This document shows, piece after piece, positions 52,245 through 60,013 of a stretch of 64,000 nucleotides of DNA; position 1 is the first letter of the stretch, and the number at the start of each line of letters is the position of its first letter. The position numbers and the translations under genes were made by a program. Under the pieces are notes generated by a model. It was given only the letters and a program-made list of their open reading frames with translations, was not told the DNA's origin and ran no database searches. This DNA comes from an uncultured Spirochaetaceae bacterium (lineage in GTDB: Bacteria; Spirochaetota; Spirochaetia; Sphaerochaetales; Sphaerochaetaceae), in assembly GCA_944388955.1 (NCBI GenBank), contig CALXKJ010000006.1:1-64000 (forward strand), read 5' to 3'.

Positions 52245-52265
52245 GATCCTATTGGGAGGACCATT

Positions 52266-53729
52266 ATGAAAAGGATTTTAACTGTTTTTATGACAGCGAT
52301 TCTCGCGCTTCAGCTTGTTTCAGCAGGGGCAGCGGGGGAGACTGAGACGACTATCCGCCAGATGGCGGAGGATGCTCAGCCTAAGTATGTCTTCATGTTC
52401 ATCGGCGATGGAATGAGTTCACCTCAGATCAACTCAGCGCAGATTTACAATGGATGCAACGAGCCTGGACTTATCGACCTCAAGGAGCTTACATTCACAC
52501 AGTTCCCTGTTGTCGGTCTGCAGTACACGCAGGACGCGACATCATTCGCCCCTGATTCAGCCAGCACAGCTACATCGCTCTCTTCTGGATTCAAGACGCA
52601 TAGCGGTGTTATTGGAATGGGAATCGACAAAGTCACGAAAGGCACGACAATCGCGGAGATGCTCCGTGATAAAGGCTGGAAGATCGGTATCGTATCTACT
52701 GTAACAATCAACCATGCAACACCTGCTGCTTACTATGCACATGTAGCATCGAGAAATGATTATTACGAGATTGGACTGCAGATGGCTGCATCTGACTTCG
52801 ACTATTTCGCAGGCGGCTCAGTGAATCAGGCAGATAACGGAGATAAGTCAATCTATGAGGTACTTGAGGATAATGGATATCTTGTGACAAATGACCGTGA
52901 CACGATCCTCAGCCTCAACGCAGATAGCGGTAAAGTCTATGCTTACAGCCCGGTCCTTCAGGATGATGGTGCTATGATGTACGCTATCGATGCAGAAGAG
53001 GATCAGCTCCAGCTCAAGGATTTCGTGAGAAAGGGAATCGATGTCCTCGATAACGAGACAGGATTCTTCATGATGGTTGAATCAGGAAAGATCGACTGGG
53101 CAGGACACGCAAATGACGCTGTTGCCAACATCCACGACACACTCGCATTCGATGAAGCAATCCAGGTCGCTGTGGATTTCGCCAAGAATCATCCAGATGA
53201 AACACTCATTATCGTTACAGGCGATCACGAGACAGGTGGTATGACAATCGGATATGCAGCAACAGGCTACAACACAGCATTCGCTCTCCTGAGAAACCAG
53301 AAGTGCTCATTCGTGGCATTCGATGAGATGGTCGCTGACAGAATCGCTGAAGGTGGATTCACATTCGAAGTTCTTATGGACATGGTGAATGAGAACTTCG
53401 GTCTTGCGGCTCCTGGTGAGACAGCTGCTGATGAGGCTCTTGTGATGAATGACTATGAATATAGCCGCCTTCAGAAGGCATATGATGATGCCATGAGTGG
53501 AAATACAGATGGATATGAGGAGTCACTCCTTTACGGTGGTTACAACCCGATTTCAGTGACACTCACGCATATCATCAACAACAAGGCTGGTATCGGCTGG
53601 ACAAGCTATGCTCACACAGGTCTTCCGGTTCCTGTATACGCATATGGAGAGGGCGCTGAGGCTTTCATCGGAAGCTATGACAACACTCAGGTTGCTCTCC
53701 GCCTGATGGATCTTACCGACGCTAGGTGA
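52266..53729 (+). CDS. Alkaline phosphatase, exported
   Basis: 487 aa. The signal peptide spans residues 1 to about 20 (MKRILTVFMTAILALQLVSA). Core motifs are VFMFIGDGMSSPQ with metal-binding Asp48, PDSASTATSL with nucleophile Ser98, GIVSTVTINHATPAAYYAH, and TGDHETGGM. A periplasmic metal-dependent phosphomonoesterase that frees phosphate. A strong GGGAGGA lies before the ATG, and a near-consensus TATAAT is upstream. No Pho-box was recognised. Confidence 0.93.
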   Translation: MKRILTVFMTAILALQLVSAGAAGETETTIRQMAEDAQPKYVFMFIGDGMSSPQINSAQIYNGCNEPGLIDLKELTFTQFPVVGLQYTQDATSFAPDSASTATSLSSGFKTHSGVIGMGIDKVTKGTTIAEMLRDKGWKIGIVSTVTINHATPAAYYAHVASRNDYYEIGLQMAASDFDYFAGGSVNQADNGDKSIYEVLEDNGYLVTNDRDTILSLNADSGKVYAYSPVLQDDGAMMYAIDAEEDQLQLKDFVRKGIDVLDNETGFFMMVESGKIDWAGHANDAVANIHDTLAFDEAIQVAVDFAKNHPDETLIIVTGDHETGGMTIGYAATGYNTAFALLRNQKCSFVAFDEMVADRIAEGGFTFEVLMDMVNENFGLAAPGETAADEALVMNDYEYSRLQKAYDDAMSGNTDGYEESLLYGGYNPISVTLTHIINNKAGIGWTSYAHTGLPVPVYAYGEGAEAFIGSYDNTQVALRLMDLTDAR

Positions 53730-53746
53730 GGATTATATAGATACAC

Positions 53747-53764
53747 GGGGAGCTCCGGCTCCCC
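53747..53764 (+). terminator. Terminator between alkaline phosphatase and YibE/F genes
   Basis: GGGGAGC (53747-53753), TCCG, GCTCCCC (53758-53764), then ATTTTCTTG. The next start codon is only 13 bp away, so the T run overlaps its translation-initiation region. Confidence 0.8.
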
Positions 53765-53777
53765 ATTTTCTTGTTAT

Positions 53778-54917
53778 ATGGAATTAAAGAGAAATAGAAA
53801 GGATATAGCATTCATACTGTCGTTCATTGTCGCATCCCTGATCCTTATCATGATTCCCACGGGATTTGAGCGTGCAATCTATGTCAATGCTACAGGTGCG
53901 AAGGCGGAGATTCTCTCCACCGATGATAGAGGGATTATCCAGACAGGGCTTTTCCGTACCGGTGATCAGCGCTGTACTGTACGCGTGCTGTCCGGGGAAC
54001 ACAAAGGACTCGAGATGGATGGCATAAATCTTCTTTCTGGAAGCCTTAAGGATGATAAGGTTTTCGTTCCCGGTGATATCGCGTGGGTGCTTATCGAGCG
54101 CGATACCGATGGCAATCCTATATTCATAAACCTTATTGATTACTATCGCATCGGTACAGAATGGGTGCTTCTGGCAGTTTTTGCCGCTGTTCTTGTCGTG
54201 TTTGCAGGCCTGAGGGGAATAAGGATGATGCTCTCATTCATATTCGCGTTCCTCTCAATCTGGAAGCTCCTTATACCATCAGTTCTCAAAGGTGCGTCCC
54301 CATTTCTGATGTGCACGCTGACTCTGATGCTGCTTACAGTAGTGACTCTTCCTATGGTTTCTGGAGTGAACAGGAGATCGCTTGCGGCTATTTCAGGCGC
54401 TCTTCTCAGTATTGCCATGACTCTTCTGCTATCGCTTCTCACGACAGATATCCTTCGTATACATGGCTCAGTCCTTGAAGGAAGTGAGTCATTGCTCTAT
54501 TCAGGTTTCATGACGCTGGATCTCACATCACTTTTCACTGGCGTCGTGTGCTTGAGCGCTGGAGGTGCCATCATGGATCTCTCTATCGATGTTTCTGCAG
54601 CGATGTGGGAAGTGAAGGAGCATTCTCAGTCTATCAGTGTGAAAGAGCTCTTCCAGTCTGCGATGGAAGTCGGAAGAGCAGGGGTAGGGACACAGATTAC
54701 CACGCTTCTTCTTGCATACATGGGGAGCTATCTTACGGTAATGATGGTCTATATGGCGCAGGCGACACCAATTCCCAACATATTCACTTCGAAAGCGATA
54801 GCTGCAGAGATACTGCAGACACTTGTCGGTGCTATGGGGATTGTCATGGTGACGCCCCTTACCGCTTTAATGGGTATCCTTCTTTTCAAGGGGAGAGCAG
54901 TCCCAGTCAAAGCCTGA
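53778..54917 (+). CDS. YibE/F-family membrane protein
   Basis: 379 aa. One N-terminal helix, an extracytoplasmic domain of about 110 residues (residues 30-130), then about seven helices (WVLLAVFAAVLVVFAGLRGIRMMLSFIFAFL). The C-terminal block GGAIMDLSIDVSAAMWEVKEHSQSISVKELFQSAMEVGRAGVGTQ is typical of YibE/F. Function of the family is not established. No Shine-Dalgarno sequence. The last 51 bp overlap the 3' end of the convergent butyrate kinase gene. Confidence 0.85.
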   Translation: MELKRNRKDIAFILSFIVASLILIMIPTGFERAIYVNATGAKAEILSTDDRGIIQTGLFRTGDQRCTVRVLSGEHKGLEMDGINLLSGSLKDDKVFVPGDIAWVLIERDTDGNPIFINLIDYYRIGTEWVLLAVFAAVLVVFAGLRGIRMMLSFIFAFLSIWKLLIPSVLKGASPFLMCTLTLMLLTVVTLPMVSGVNRRSLAAISGALLSIAMTLLLSLLTTDILRIHGSVLEGSESLLYSGFMTLDLTSLFTGVVCLSAGGAIMDLSIDVSAAMWEVKEHSQSISVKELFQSAMEVGRAGVGTQITTLLLAYMGSYLTVMMVYMAQATPIPNIFTSKAIAAEILQTLVGAMGIVMVTPLTALMGILLFKGRAVPVKA

Positions 54918-56000
54918 GAAAACAGGCTGACCTGTATATCGATGTGCTTCTTTCCTGCCATTCAGGACTTCAAGCACAGCTTCAGCCATCGCTTCCTGTT
55001 CAACTTCTCCTTTGTAGACATGGATAGGAGCGATGAAGCTGCATCGTTTCCTTATCCCTTCCACGATATCATCAAAGCGTACAAGACCACCTGTGAGGAG
55101 AATCGCATCCACATCCCCTGACAGCACAGCACTCATCTCACCGATACTCTTTGCAATCTGGTAAATCATCGCATTCCATATCAGTGTCGCTTTCCTGTCT
55201 CCATTATCCACAAGGGAGTGTATCTTATTTGAATCCGATGTGCCGAAGAGGCTTGCGAAGCCTCCTGAACGGCAGCACAGGTCTTTCACGCTCTGTACTC
55301 CGTTCTTCTCCATATAAGCGGCAAGCTCCAATGCCGGTATCGAGCCGATTCTTGTCGGTGTGAACGCGCCTTCTCCACCAGCGCCTTCTGTGCAATCTAT
55401 CATCCTGCCATTTATATGGGCTCCGATAGTTATGCCGCCATCGATATGTGCAATGATAAGTTTCAATTTCTCATACTCAGTGCCGATTTCAGCGGCATAT
55501 TTTCTGGCGATGCCTTTCTGGTTGAGAACATGACTCTGTGCTCGTCTGTATATGCCTTTGATTCCGGTTATGCGTGCTATGTCATCAAGCTCGTCCACAT
55601 TTGTCGGATCGACTGTGTACATCGGCTTGCCGTATTCAATCCCGAAAGAGTAGGCAAGCATGACTCCGAGCTTAGCGGGGTGGTCACTTCCGCCTTTATC
55701 GTCTTTCGTATCCTCGTATAGCCTTCTGTCTATTATCATGACGCCTTCAGGCTGTGAATATGCGCATCCGCCCCGGCCAATGAAGATATCGATGCTTTCG
55801 ATGCTTATGTCATGCTTTCTGAGAATCTCAAGTACAACATCCCGCCGCATCCCGAGCTGGTCATTGACTGTCGGAAAGCTCAGAAGAAGAGGAGCATCGT
55901 GGAAGACACTCTCTGTGAATATATTCCAATCGTCATCGAAGACACTGATCTTCGTTGATGTCGATCCTGGATTTATGACAAGAAGTCTGTATCCGCTCAT
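54867..56000 (-). CDS. buk: Butyrate kinase (acetate/butyrate kinase family)
   Basis: 377 aa from the ATG at 56000 (MSGYRLLVINPGSTSTKISVF). The ASKHA signatures are clear: NPGSTSTK near residue 10, FIGRGGCAYSQPEG, IAHIDGGITIGAH, and ILLTGGLVRFDD. It makes butyrate and ATP from butyryl phosphate, or phosphorylates branched acids in reverse. No phosphotransbutyrylase gene is nearby. The C-terminal about 20 residues extend past the usual end and are antisense to yibE/F. TATCAT lies 6 nt before the ATG with no Shine-Dalgarno sequence, so it is probably leaderless. Confidence 0.9.
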   Translation of the reverse strand: MSGYRLLVINPGSTSTKISVFDDDWNIFTESVFHDAPLLLSFPTVNDQLGMRRDVVLEILRKHDISIESIDIFIGRGGCAYSQPEGVMIIDRRLYEDTKDDKGGSDHPAKLGVMLAYSFGIEYGKPMYTVDPTNVDELDDIARITGIKGIYRRAQSHVLNQKGIARKYAAEIGTEYEKLKLIIAHIDGGITIGAHINGRMIDCTEGAGGEGAFTPTRIGSIPALELAAYMEKNGVQSVKDLCCRSGGFASLFGTSDSNKIHSLVDNGDRKATLIWNAMIYQIAKSIGEMSAVLSGDVDAILLTGGLVRFDDIVEGIRKRCSFIAPIHVYKGEVEQEAMAEAVLEVLNGRKEAHRYTGQPVFSGFDWDCSPLEKKDTH

Positions 56001-56006
56001 GGCTAT

Positions 56007-56012
56007 ATGATA
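56007..56012 (-). promoter_or_regulatory. TATCAT-N6-ATG element of buk
   Basis: The minus strand reads TATCAT-ATAGCC-ATG. The 14-nt AGCTATCATATAGC that includes it is repeated before the Y-family polymerase gene at 59100. Confidence 0.5.
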
Positions 56013-56014
56013 GC

Positions 56015-57181
56015 TCAACTGTGGATGAGTTTCCTGTACAATTCATTGATTTCCCTCGTGGCATCGGAGAAATTCCTGTAGAGTGTACGTCTTGCATTCT
56101 CTCCGACTGTCTTCCTAAGGCTGTCATCTGAAAGAATCCTCTCGATATATCCGGCATATGATAGCGCGTCAGGTGCTGAGATAAAGCCATTGAAACCGTC
56201 TCTGATTCCCTCGCTGGTGACTGAGTCGATGAATAAGCATGGCAACGAATGTGCAGCAGCCTCTCTTTTTACGAGACATGACGTGTCATACAGCGATGCG
56301 AAAAGGAATAAATCCGCGGCTGAGTAGAATGCAGATATATCATCCCTGCTGGATGCGATTCCATAGAAGATGACATTATCCTCGAGATCGTATTCATGGG
56401 TCATCCTCTCGTATTTCTTCCTGTCCTCGCCGTCGCCGACGAAAACCATCTGGAAATCTATATTCCTCTCCTTCAGTATCCTCAGGCTGCTGATGATGAG
56501 CAGTATATTCTTCTTGTCACTATGCTGACCAACGAAGAGGAGTATCGGACGCGTCTTGGCTTTCAGGCCCAGAAGCGAGAGCGCGCGGGCTATGTTCTCC
56601 TTTTCTTTTTCCGGAGTCGGGATTTCCATATCAGTGGCATTCTCTATGATGATGACATCGCCTTTGTAGCCATAACTATGCAGTACCTCAGCGCTTCTGT
56701 GGTTTGGTGCTATGACAGCATCGGCTGAGCTGTAATGACGTACAAGATACCGTGTCAGAATATATGCGATAAGCCTGCTATGTGTGAAACCTAGGATATC
56801 TTTTTTAAACTGGCTGTGGAATGTCGTCACATGGGGTATGTGTTTCTTTCTTGCAACCCTTGCGCCGAATGCGCCGACCGAGAATGGCGAATGAGTGTGG
56901 ATGATATCGAAATCCATTTCCATCACTTTCTTTTCGATATCCTTCTTCATGATTGATATCCCATACGCCCCGAGCCTTTTGAGTGGTGCCATAGGAAAGC
57001 GTATGACATCTGGATTCTTATCATCGGAATTGCCAGTCTTCGTACTGTATGTGGTTATGATCTTTACATCATAGCCGTATTCATCCCGTAGTATTCTCTC
57101 GTAGTTCTTCACAACCTGCCCAACACCATCCATGAGAGGAGGGTAAGCTTCGGAAAATTCACCAGCAATCAGTTTTCTCAT
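56015..57181 (-). CDS. Glycosyltransferase family 4
   Basis: 388 aa, GT-B fold. The N-terminal domain has YPPLMDGVGQVVKNYERIL and DIIHTHSPFSVGAFG; the C-terminal nucleotide-sugar domain has LLFVGQHSDKKNILLIISSL, NVIFYGIASSRDDI and the KREAAAHSLPCLFID acidic motif. It resembles alpha-mannosyl- and diacylglycerol-glucosyltransferases. It ends 14 bp before the buk start and is likely upstream of it in transcription. TATCAT lies exactly 6 nt before its ATG. Confidence 0.9.
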   Translation of the reverse strand: MRKLIAGEFSEAYPPLMDGVGQVVKNYERILRDEYGYDVKIITTYSTKTGNSDDKNPDVIRFPMAPLKRLGAYGISIMKKDIEKKVMEMDFDIIHTHSPFSVGAFGARVARKKHIPHVTTFHSQFKKDILGFTHSRLIAYILTRYLVRHYSSADAVIAPNHRSAEVLHSYGYKGDVIIIENATDMEIPTPEKEKENIARALSLLGLKAKTRPILLFVGQHSDKKNILLIISSLRILKERNIDFQMVFVGDGEDRKKYERMTHEYDLEDNVIFYGIASSRDDISAFYSAADLFLFASLYDTSCLVKREAAAHSLPCLFIDSVTSEGIRDGFNGFISAPDALSYAGYIERILSDDSLRKTVGENARRTLYRNFSDATREINELYRKLIHS

Positions 57182-57187
57182 GGTTTC

Positions 57188-57193
57188 ATGATA
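57188..57193 (-). promoter_or_regulatory. TATCAT-N6-ATG element of the glycosyltransferase gene
   Basis: The minus strand reads TATCAT-GAAACC-ATG, with no Shine-Dalgarno sequence between. Confidence 0.5.
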
Positions 57194-57241
57194 ATCAAAC
57201 GCAAGGCATATTTACATAGTATTTGTTGCCATATTCAGGGA

Positions 57242-57616
57242 TTAGTTAATTTTGATAGTGAAAATCTCATCGAATGATATGACATGACTACCAAGATGGA
57301 TTGCCTTATTCACGCTGTCTATTCCCGATACTTTGCCTTCAATGCTCTGATAGAGCTTTTTGTCGCTATCGAAATATACGATGCATGCATCGTCGTCCTT
57401 TCTGATACGGCTGAGCGTTTCGTTTACTTCCCGTATAGAGTCCTCAATCAGTGCGGCCTTCTCATCTTTCAGTTTTCCGGCTTCATTTATCACGTCATTG
57501 TATCCTGTGAGTGCCGCAAAGGGCGCGAACTGCGCGGCTCTGTCTATGCGAGGCATTGGAGGATGTTTTTGGGACACATGCGGTTTATGGTTGATAATAT
57601 CGTCGTATTCACTCAC
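57242..57616 (-). CDS. YolD-like protein
   Basis: 124 aa starting with GTG, overlapping the polymerase stop by 4 bp (GTGA). The segment PPMPRIDRAAQFAPFAALTGYNDVINEAGKL is the signature of the YolD-like family, and the C-terminal part is a small beta domain. In Firmicutes yolD-like genes accompany Y-family polymerases (UvrX, YqjW); here the gene follows the polymerase. Its molecular role is unknown, but tight coupling implies a polymerase accessory or regulator. Confidence 0.85.
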   Translation of the reverse strand: MSEYDDIINHKPHVSQKHPPMPRIDRAAQFAPFAALTGYNDVINEAGKLKDEKAALIEDSIREVNETLSRIRKDDDACIVYFDSDKKLYQSIEGKVSGIDSVNKAIHLGSHVISFDEIFTIKIN

Positions 57617-59100
57617 GCTTTGTGTCCTCCTATCTGCCTGTTTCTCTCAATTGCGGTTGCACCTTCCTCATAATCCATCGCTCTGAGAAGCGAGTTTTTC
57701 CCGAAGCGATCTTTTATCGCGATTGTCGTCTCCTGCAGCCTTCTTTCGCGCGCAGCCCGCGCCTCCGCGTCAGCTCTTCTGACAGCCATCTCATTCTCAT
57801 CATCGAAAAGATCTGGCTGGATGATTTTCTCTGGTATCTCATCCTCCGGAAGTACGGAGAGGGCCGCAATCGTGAGACGCCTGATAAGAAGCGATGGATT
57901 TATAATCCTTCTGTAGAGATTGACTGCGCATTTGATTATCAGAGAAGAAGAGGAGGTGTAATCGTCCATCATTTCGCTTCCATGGGCGCTCTTTGGTATG
58001 TCGCGGCCATAGAAGTCCTTCTTCACGTCTCCTTTATATCCTTCATGGTCAAGGTTCTCCACATCATAGCCGACTGTGAGCATCAGCTGATTCGCCTTGA
58101 GTTTTTTCCTGAGGAGATCTGATGAGAGCGAGTCCGCCATTTCCTTGACGATAAGCTCAGCTTTCTCTGCGCTATATGGACATGAAAGCACCTGCCCGGA
58201 GCCGACGCTTGAGGATGATGGCCTGTATTCCTTTATATCCTTCATCGTGCAAGGCTCTACACCCCACGCATGGTCGATAAGCAGCTCTGCATTGACACCG
58301 AAGAGTGAGTAGAGCAGCTCTTCATTCTTCTCAGAGCATCTTGCTATGTCTCCCATTGTATAAAGTCCATGCGCCTCGAGCTTCTTTCCATATCCTCTGC
58401 CGACACGCCAGAAATCCGTAACAGGCCTATGGGACCATAGCTCCTTCCTGTAAGTCATCTCATCTAGCTTCGCTATCCTGACGCCATTCCCGTCAGCCTT
58501 GATATGCTTTGCCATGATATCCATAGCGATTTTCGCAAGATACAGATTCGTGCCGATACCGGCAGTCGCGGTTATGCCTGTCTTTCCCAGTATCTCCAGA
58601 ATCATATCCATGGCCAGCTTTTCCGGTGTTGTCCGGTAGAGTGTGAGATAATCAGTGGCATCTATGAATACCTCGTCGATAGAGTATACATGTATATCCT
58701 CTGGCGCTATGAAGGAAAGGTATATTCTGTATATATCCGCGCTGTATTTCATATACATGGCCATCTGAGGTGGCGCGATTATAAAATCAAGGCTCAATTC
58801 ACTATGCGCTTTAAGCTCCTTGTTCGAGTATGATTTCCCAGCGAAACCGAATGGAGGAGTATGCTTTGAGCGCTCCGTGTTTATCTCTTTGCGTTTCTCT
58901 TTCGCTTCAAACAGGCGGCATCTGCCTGGCAATCCGTATGACTTCAGGGATGGGGATACTGCCAGGCATATTGTCTTGTCTGTACGGCTTTCATCAGCAA
59001 CGACAAGATTCGTATCGAGTGGATCAAGACCGCGCTCCCGGCATTCAACGGATGCGTAGAATGATTTGAGGTCTATGGCGATGTATGTGCGGTCTTCCAT
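57613..59100 (-). CDS. Y-family DNA polymerase (UmuC/UvrX type)
   Basis: 495-aa translesion polymerase. The catalytic acidic residues are in TYIAIDLKSFYASVECRERG at the N-terminus and YSIDEVFIDATDYL near residue 140; helix-hairpin-helix (KKLEAHGLYTMGDIARC) and little-finger regions follow. It matches the YqjW/UvrX branch better than DinB. It copies damaged DNA with low fidelity. No LexA box recognised. TATCAT lies 6 nt before the ATG; it is divergent from the SDR gene across 57 bp. Confidence 0.92.
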   Translation of the reverse strand: MEDRTYIAIDLKSFYASVECRERGLDPLDTNLVVADESRTDKTICLAVSPSLKSYGLPGRCRLFEAKEKRKEINTERSKHTPPFGFAGKSYSNKELKAHSELSLDFIIAPPQMAMYMKYSADIYRIYLSFIAPEDIHVYSIDEVFIDATDYLTLYRTTPEKLAMDMILEILGKTGITATAGIGTNLYLAKIAMDIMAKHIKADGNGVRIAKLDEMTYRKELWSHRPVTDFWRVGRGYGKKLEAHGLYTMGDIARCSEKNEELLYSLFGVNAELLIDHAWGVEPCTMKDIKEYRPSSSSVGSGQVLSCPYSAEKAELIVKEMADSLSSDLLRKKLKANQLMLTVGYDVENLDHEGYKGDVKKDFYGRDIPKSAHGSEMMDDYTSSSSLIIKCAVNLYRRIINPSLLIRRLTIAALSVLPEDEIPEKIIQPDLFDDENEMAVRRADAEARAARERRLQETTIAIKDRFGKNSLLRAMDYEEGATAIERNRQIGGHKA

Positions 59101-59106
59101 AGCTAT

Positions 59107-59112
59107 ATGATA
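59107..59112 (-). promoter_or_regulatory. TATCAT-N6-ATG element of the Y-family polymerase gene
   Basis: The minus strand reads AGC-TATCAT-ATAGCT-ATG. AGCTAT-CAT-ATAGCT is also a perfect 6-bp dyad, so it could double as an operator. Confidence 0.5.
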
Positions 59113-59122
59113 GCTGAAACTA

Positions 59123-59151
59123 TTGAGAATGAGTGAATGCTGGCGTACATT
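59123..59151 (+). promoter_or_regulatory. Leaderless promoter of the SDR gene
   Basis: TTGAGA (59123-59128, five of six consensus matches), exactly 17 bp, TACATT (59146-59151), 6 nt, then the ATG at 59158. Confidence 0.55.
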
Positions 59152-59157
59152 GTTTTC

Positions 59158-59961
59158 ATGAAAAAGGCATTTGGCACCAATGTTCTCGTAACTGGCGCGT
59201 CAAGCGGTATAGGGAAGTCGATAGCAGAGCTCTTTGCGAAGAATGGATACACGGTCTACGCAATCAGCCGCTCCATAGAGGAATGCACTATAGACATGGG
59301 AATGGGGAGACTCCGCCAGATCCGATGCGATGTGACTGATGAAGATTCGATTCTCGCTCTCAGAGCACGCATTGATAAGCTTTCGATTATCATCCATGCC
59401 GCGGGATGCGGAATCGCAGGAAGCGCGGAGGATGTTGATGCTGCGCTAGCGCGAAAACAGCTGGAAGTGAATTATCTCGGCCCAATTGCAATCAATCATG
59501 CATTTCTGCCACTTCTGAGGGAGAATGAGCGCTCTCTGATTATCTTCATTTCCAGTATTGCAGGCCGCATTCCTATTCCTTTCCAGAGCCATTATTCGTC
59601 ATCGAAATATGCATTGGAAGCATATGCTGAAGCCCTTGATATGGAAGCCCGTCCATTTGGGGTGCGTACAGTTCTCCTTGAGCCAGGAGACACAAAGACA
59701 GGTTTCACTTCCAGTCGTCAGAAATATATTCCTGACGACTCTCCGTACAAAGCGGCGGCAGAGAAGGCTATCTCGAGGATGGAAAGGGATGAGATGAATG
59801 GCAGAAGTCCTGAAACCGTTGCACGCATGGCTCTTAAAGCAGCTTCCAGACGCAATCCACCTGTAAGAAAGCCGATTGGAATCATGTACTCAATGCTTAT
59901 GATTCTTCCCCGTATTCTTCCGCAGAAGCTGATCCATCGCATACTCATGGCAATGTATTGA
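59158..59961 (+). CDS. Short-chain dehydrogenase/reductase
   Basis: 267 aa from ATG 59158 (MKKAFGTNVLVTGASSGIG), chosen because a good promoter ends 6 nt upstream; an ATG at 59137 is in frame. The NAD(P) site is TGASSGIG near residue 12, the NAG-like segment is HAAGCG, and the catalytic Ser/Tyr/Lys lie in FISSIAG and HYSSSKYALEAYAE. An extended C-terminus (FGVRTVLLEPGDTKTGF) is typical of classical SDRs acting on lipids or sugars. Substrate unknown. Confidence 0.9.
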   Translation: MKKAFGTNVLVTGASSGIGKSIAELFAKNGYTVYAISRSIEECTIDMGMGRLRQIRCDVTDEDSILALRARIDKLSIIIHAAGCGIAGSAEDVDAALARKQLEVNYLGPIAINHAFLPLLRENERSLIIFISSIAGRIPIPFQSHYSSSKYALEAYAEALDMEARPFGVRTVLLEPGDTKTGFTSSRQKYIPDDSPYKAAAEKAISRMERDEMNGRSPETVARMALKAASRRNPPVRKPIGIMYSMLMILPRILPQKLIHRILMAMY

Positions 59962-59978
59962 TGTATCGCGTTTTCTGA

Positions 59979-60007
59979 TTGCATTGCTTATTGCCAAGGC
60001 TTATCAT
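59979..60007 (+). promoter_or_regulatory. Leaderless promoter of the MATE gene
   Basis: TTGCAT (59979-59984), exactly 17 bp, TATCAT (60002-60007), GCAGCC, then the ATG at 60014. No Shine-Dalgarno sequence. Confidence 0.6.
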
Positions 60008-60013
60008 GCAGCC

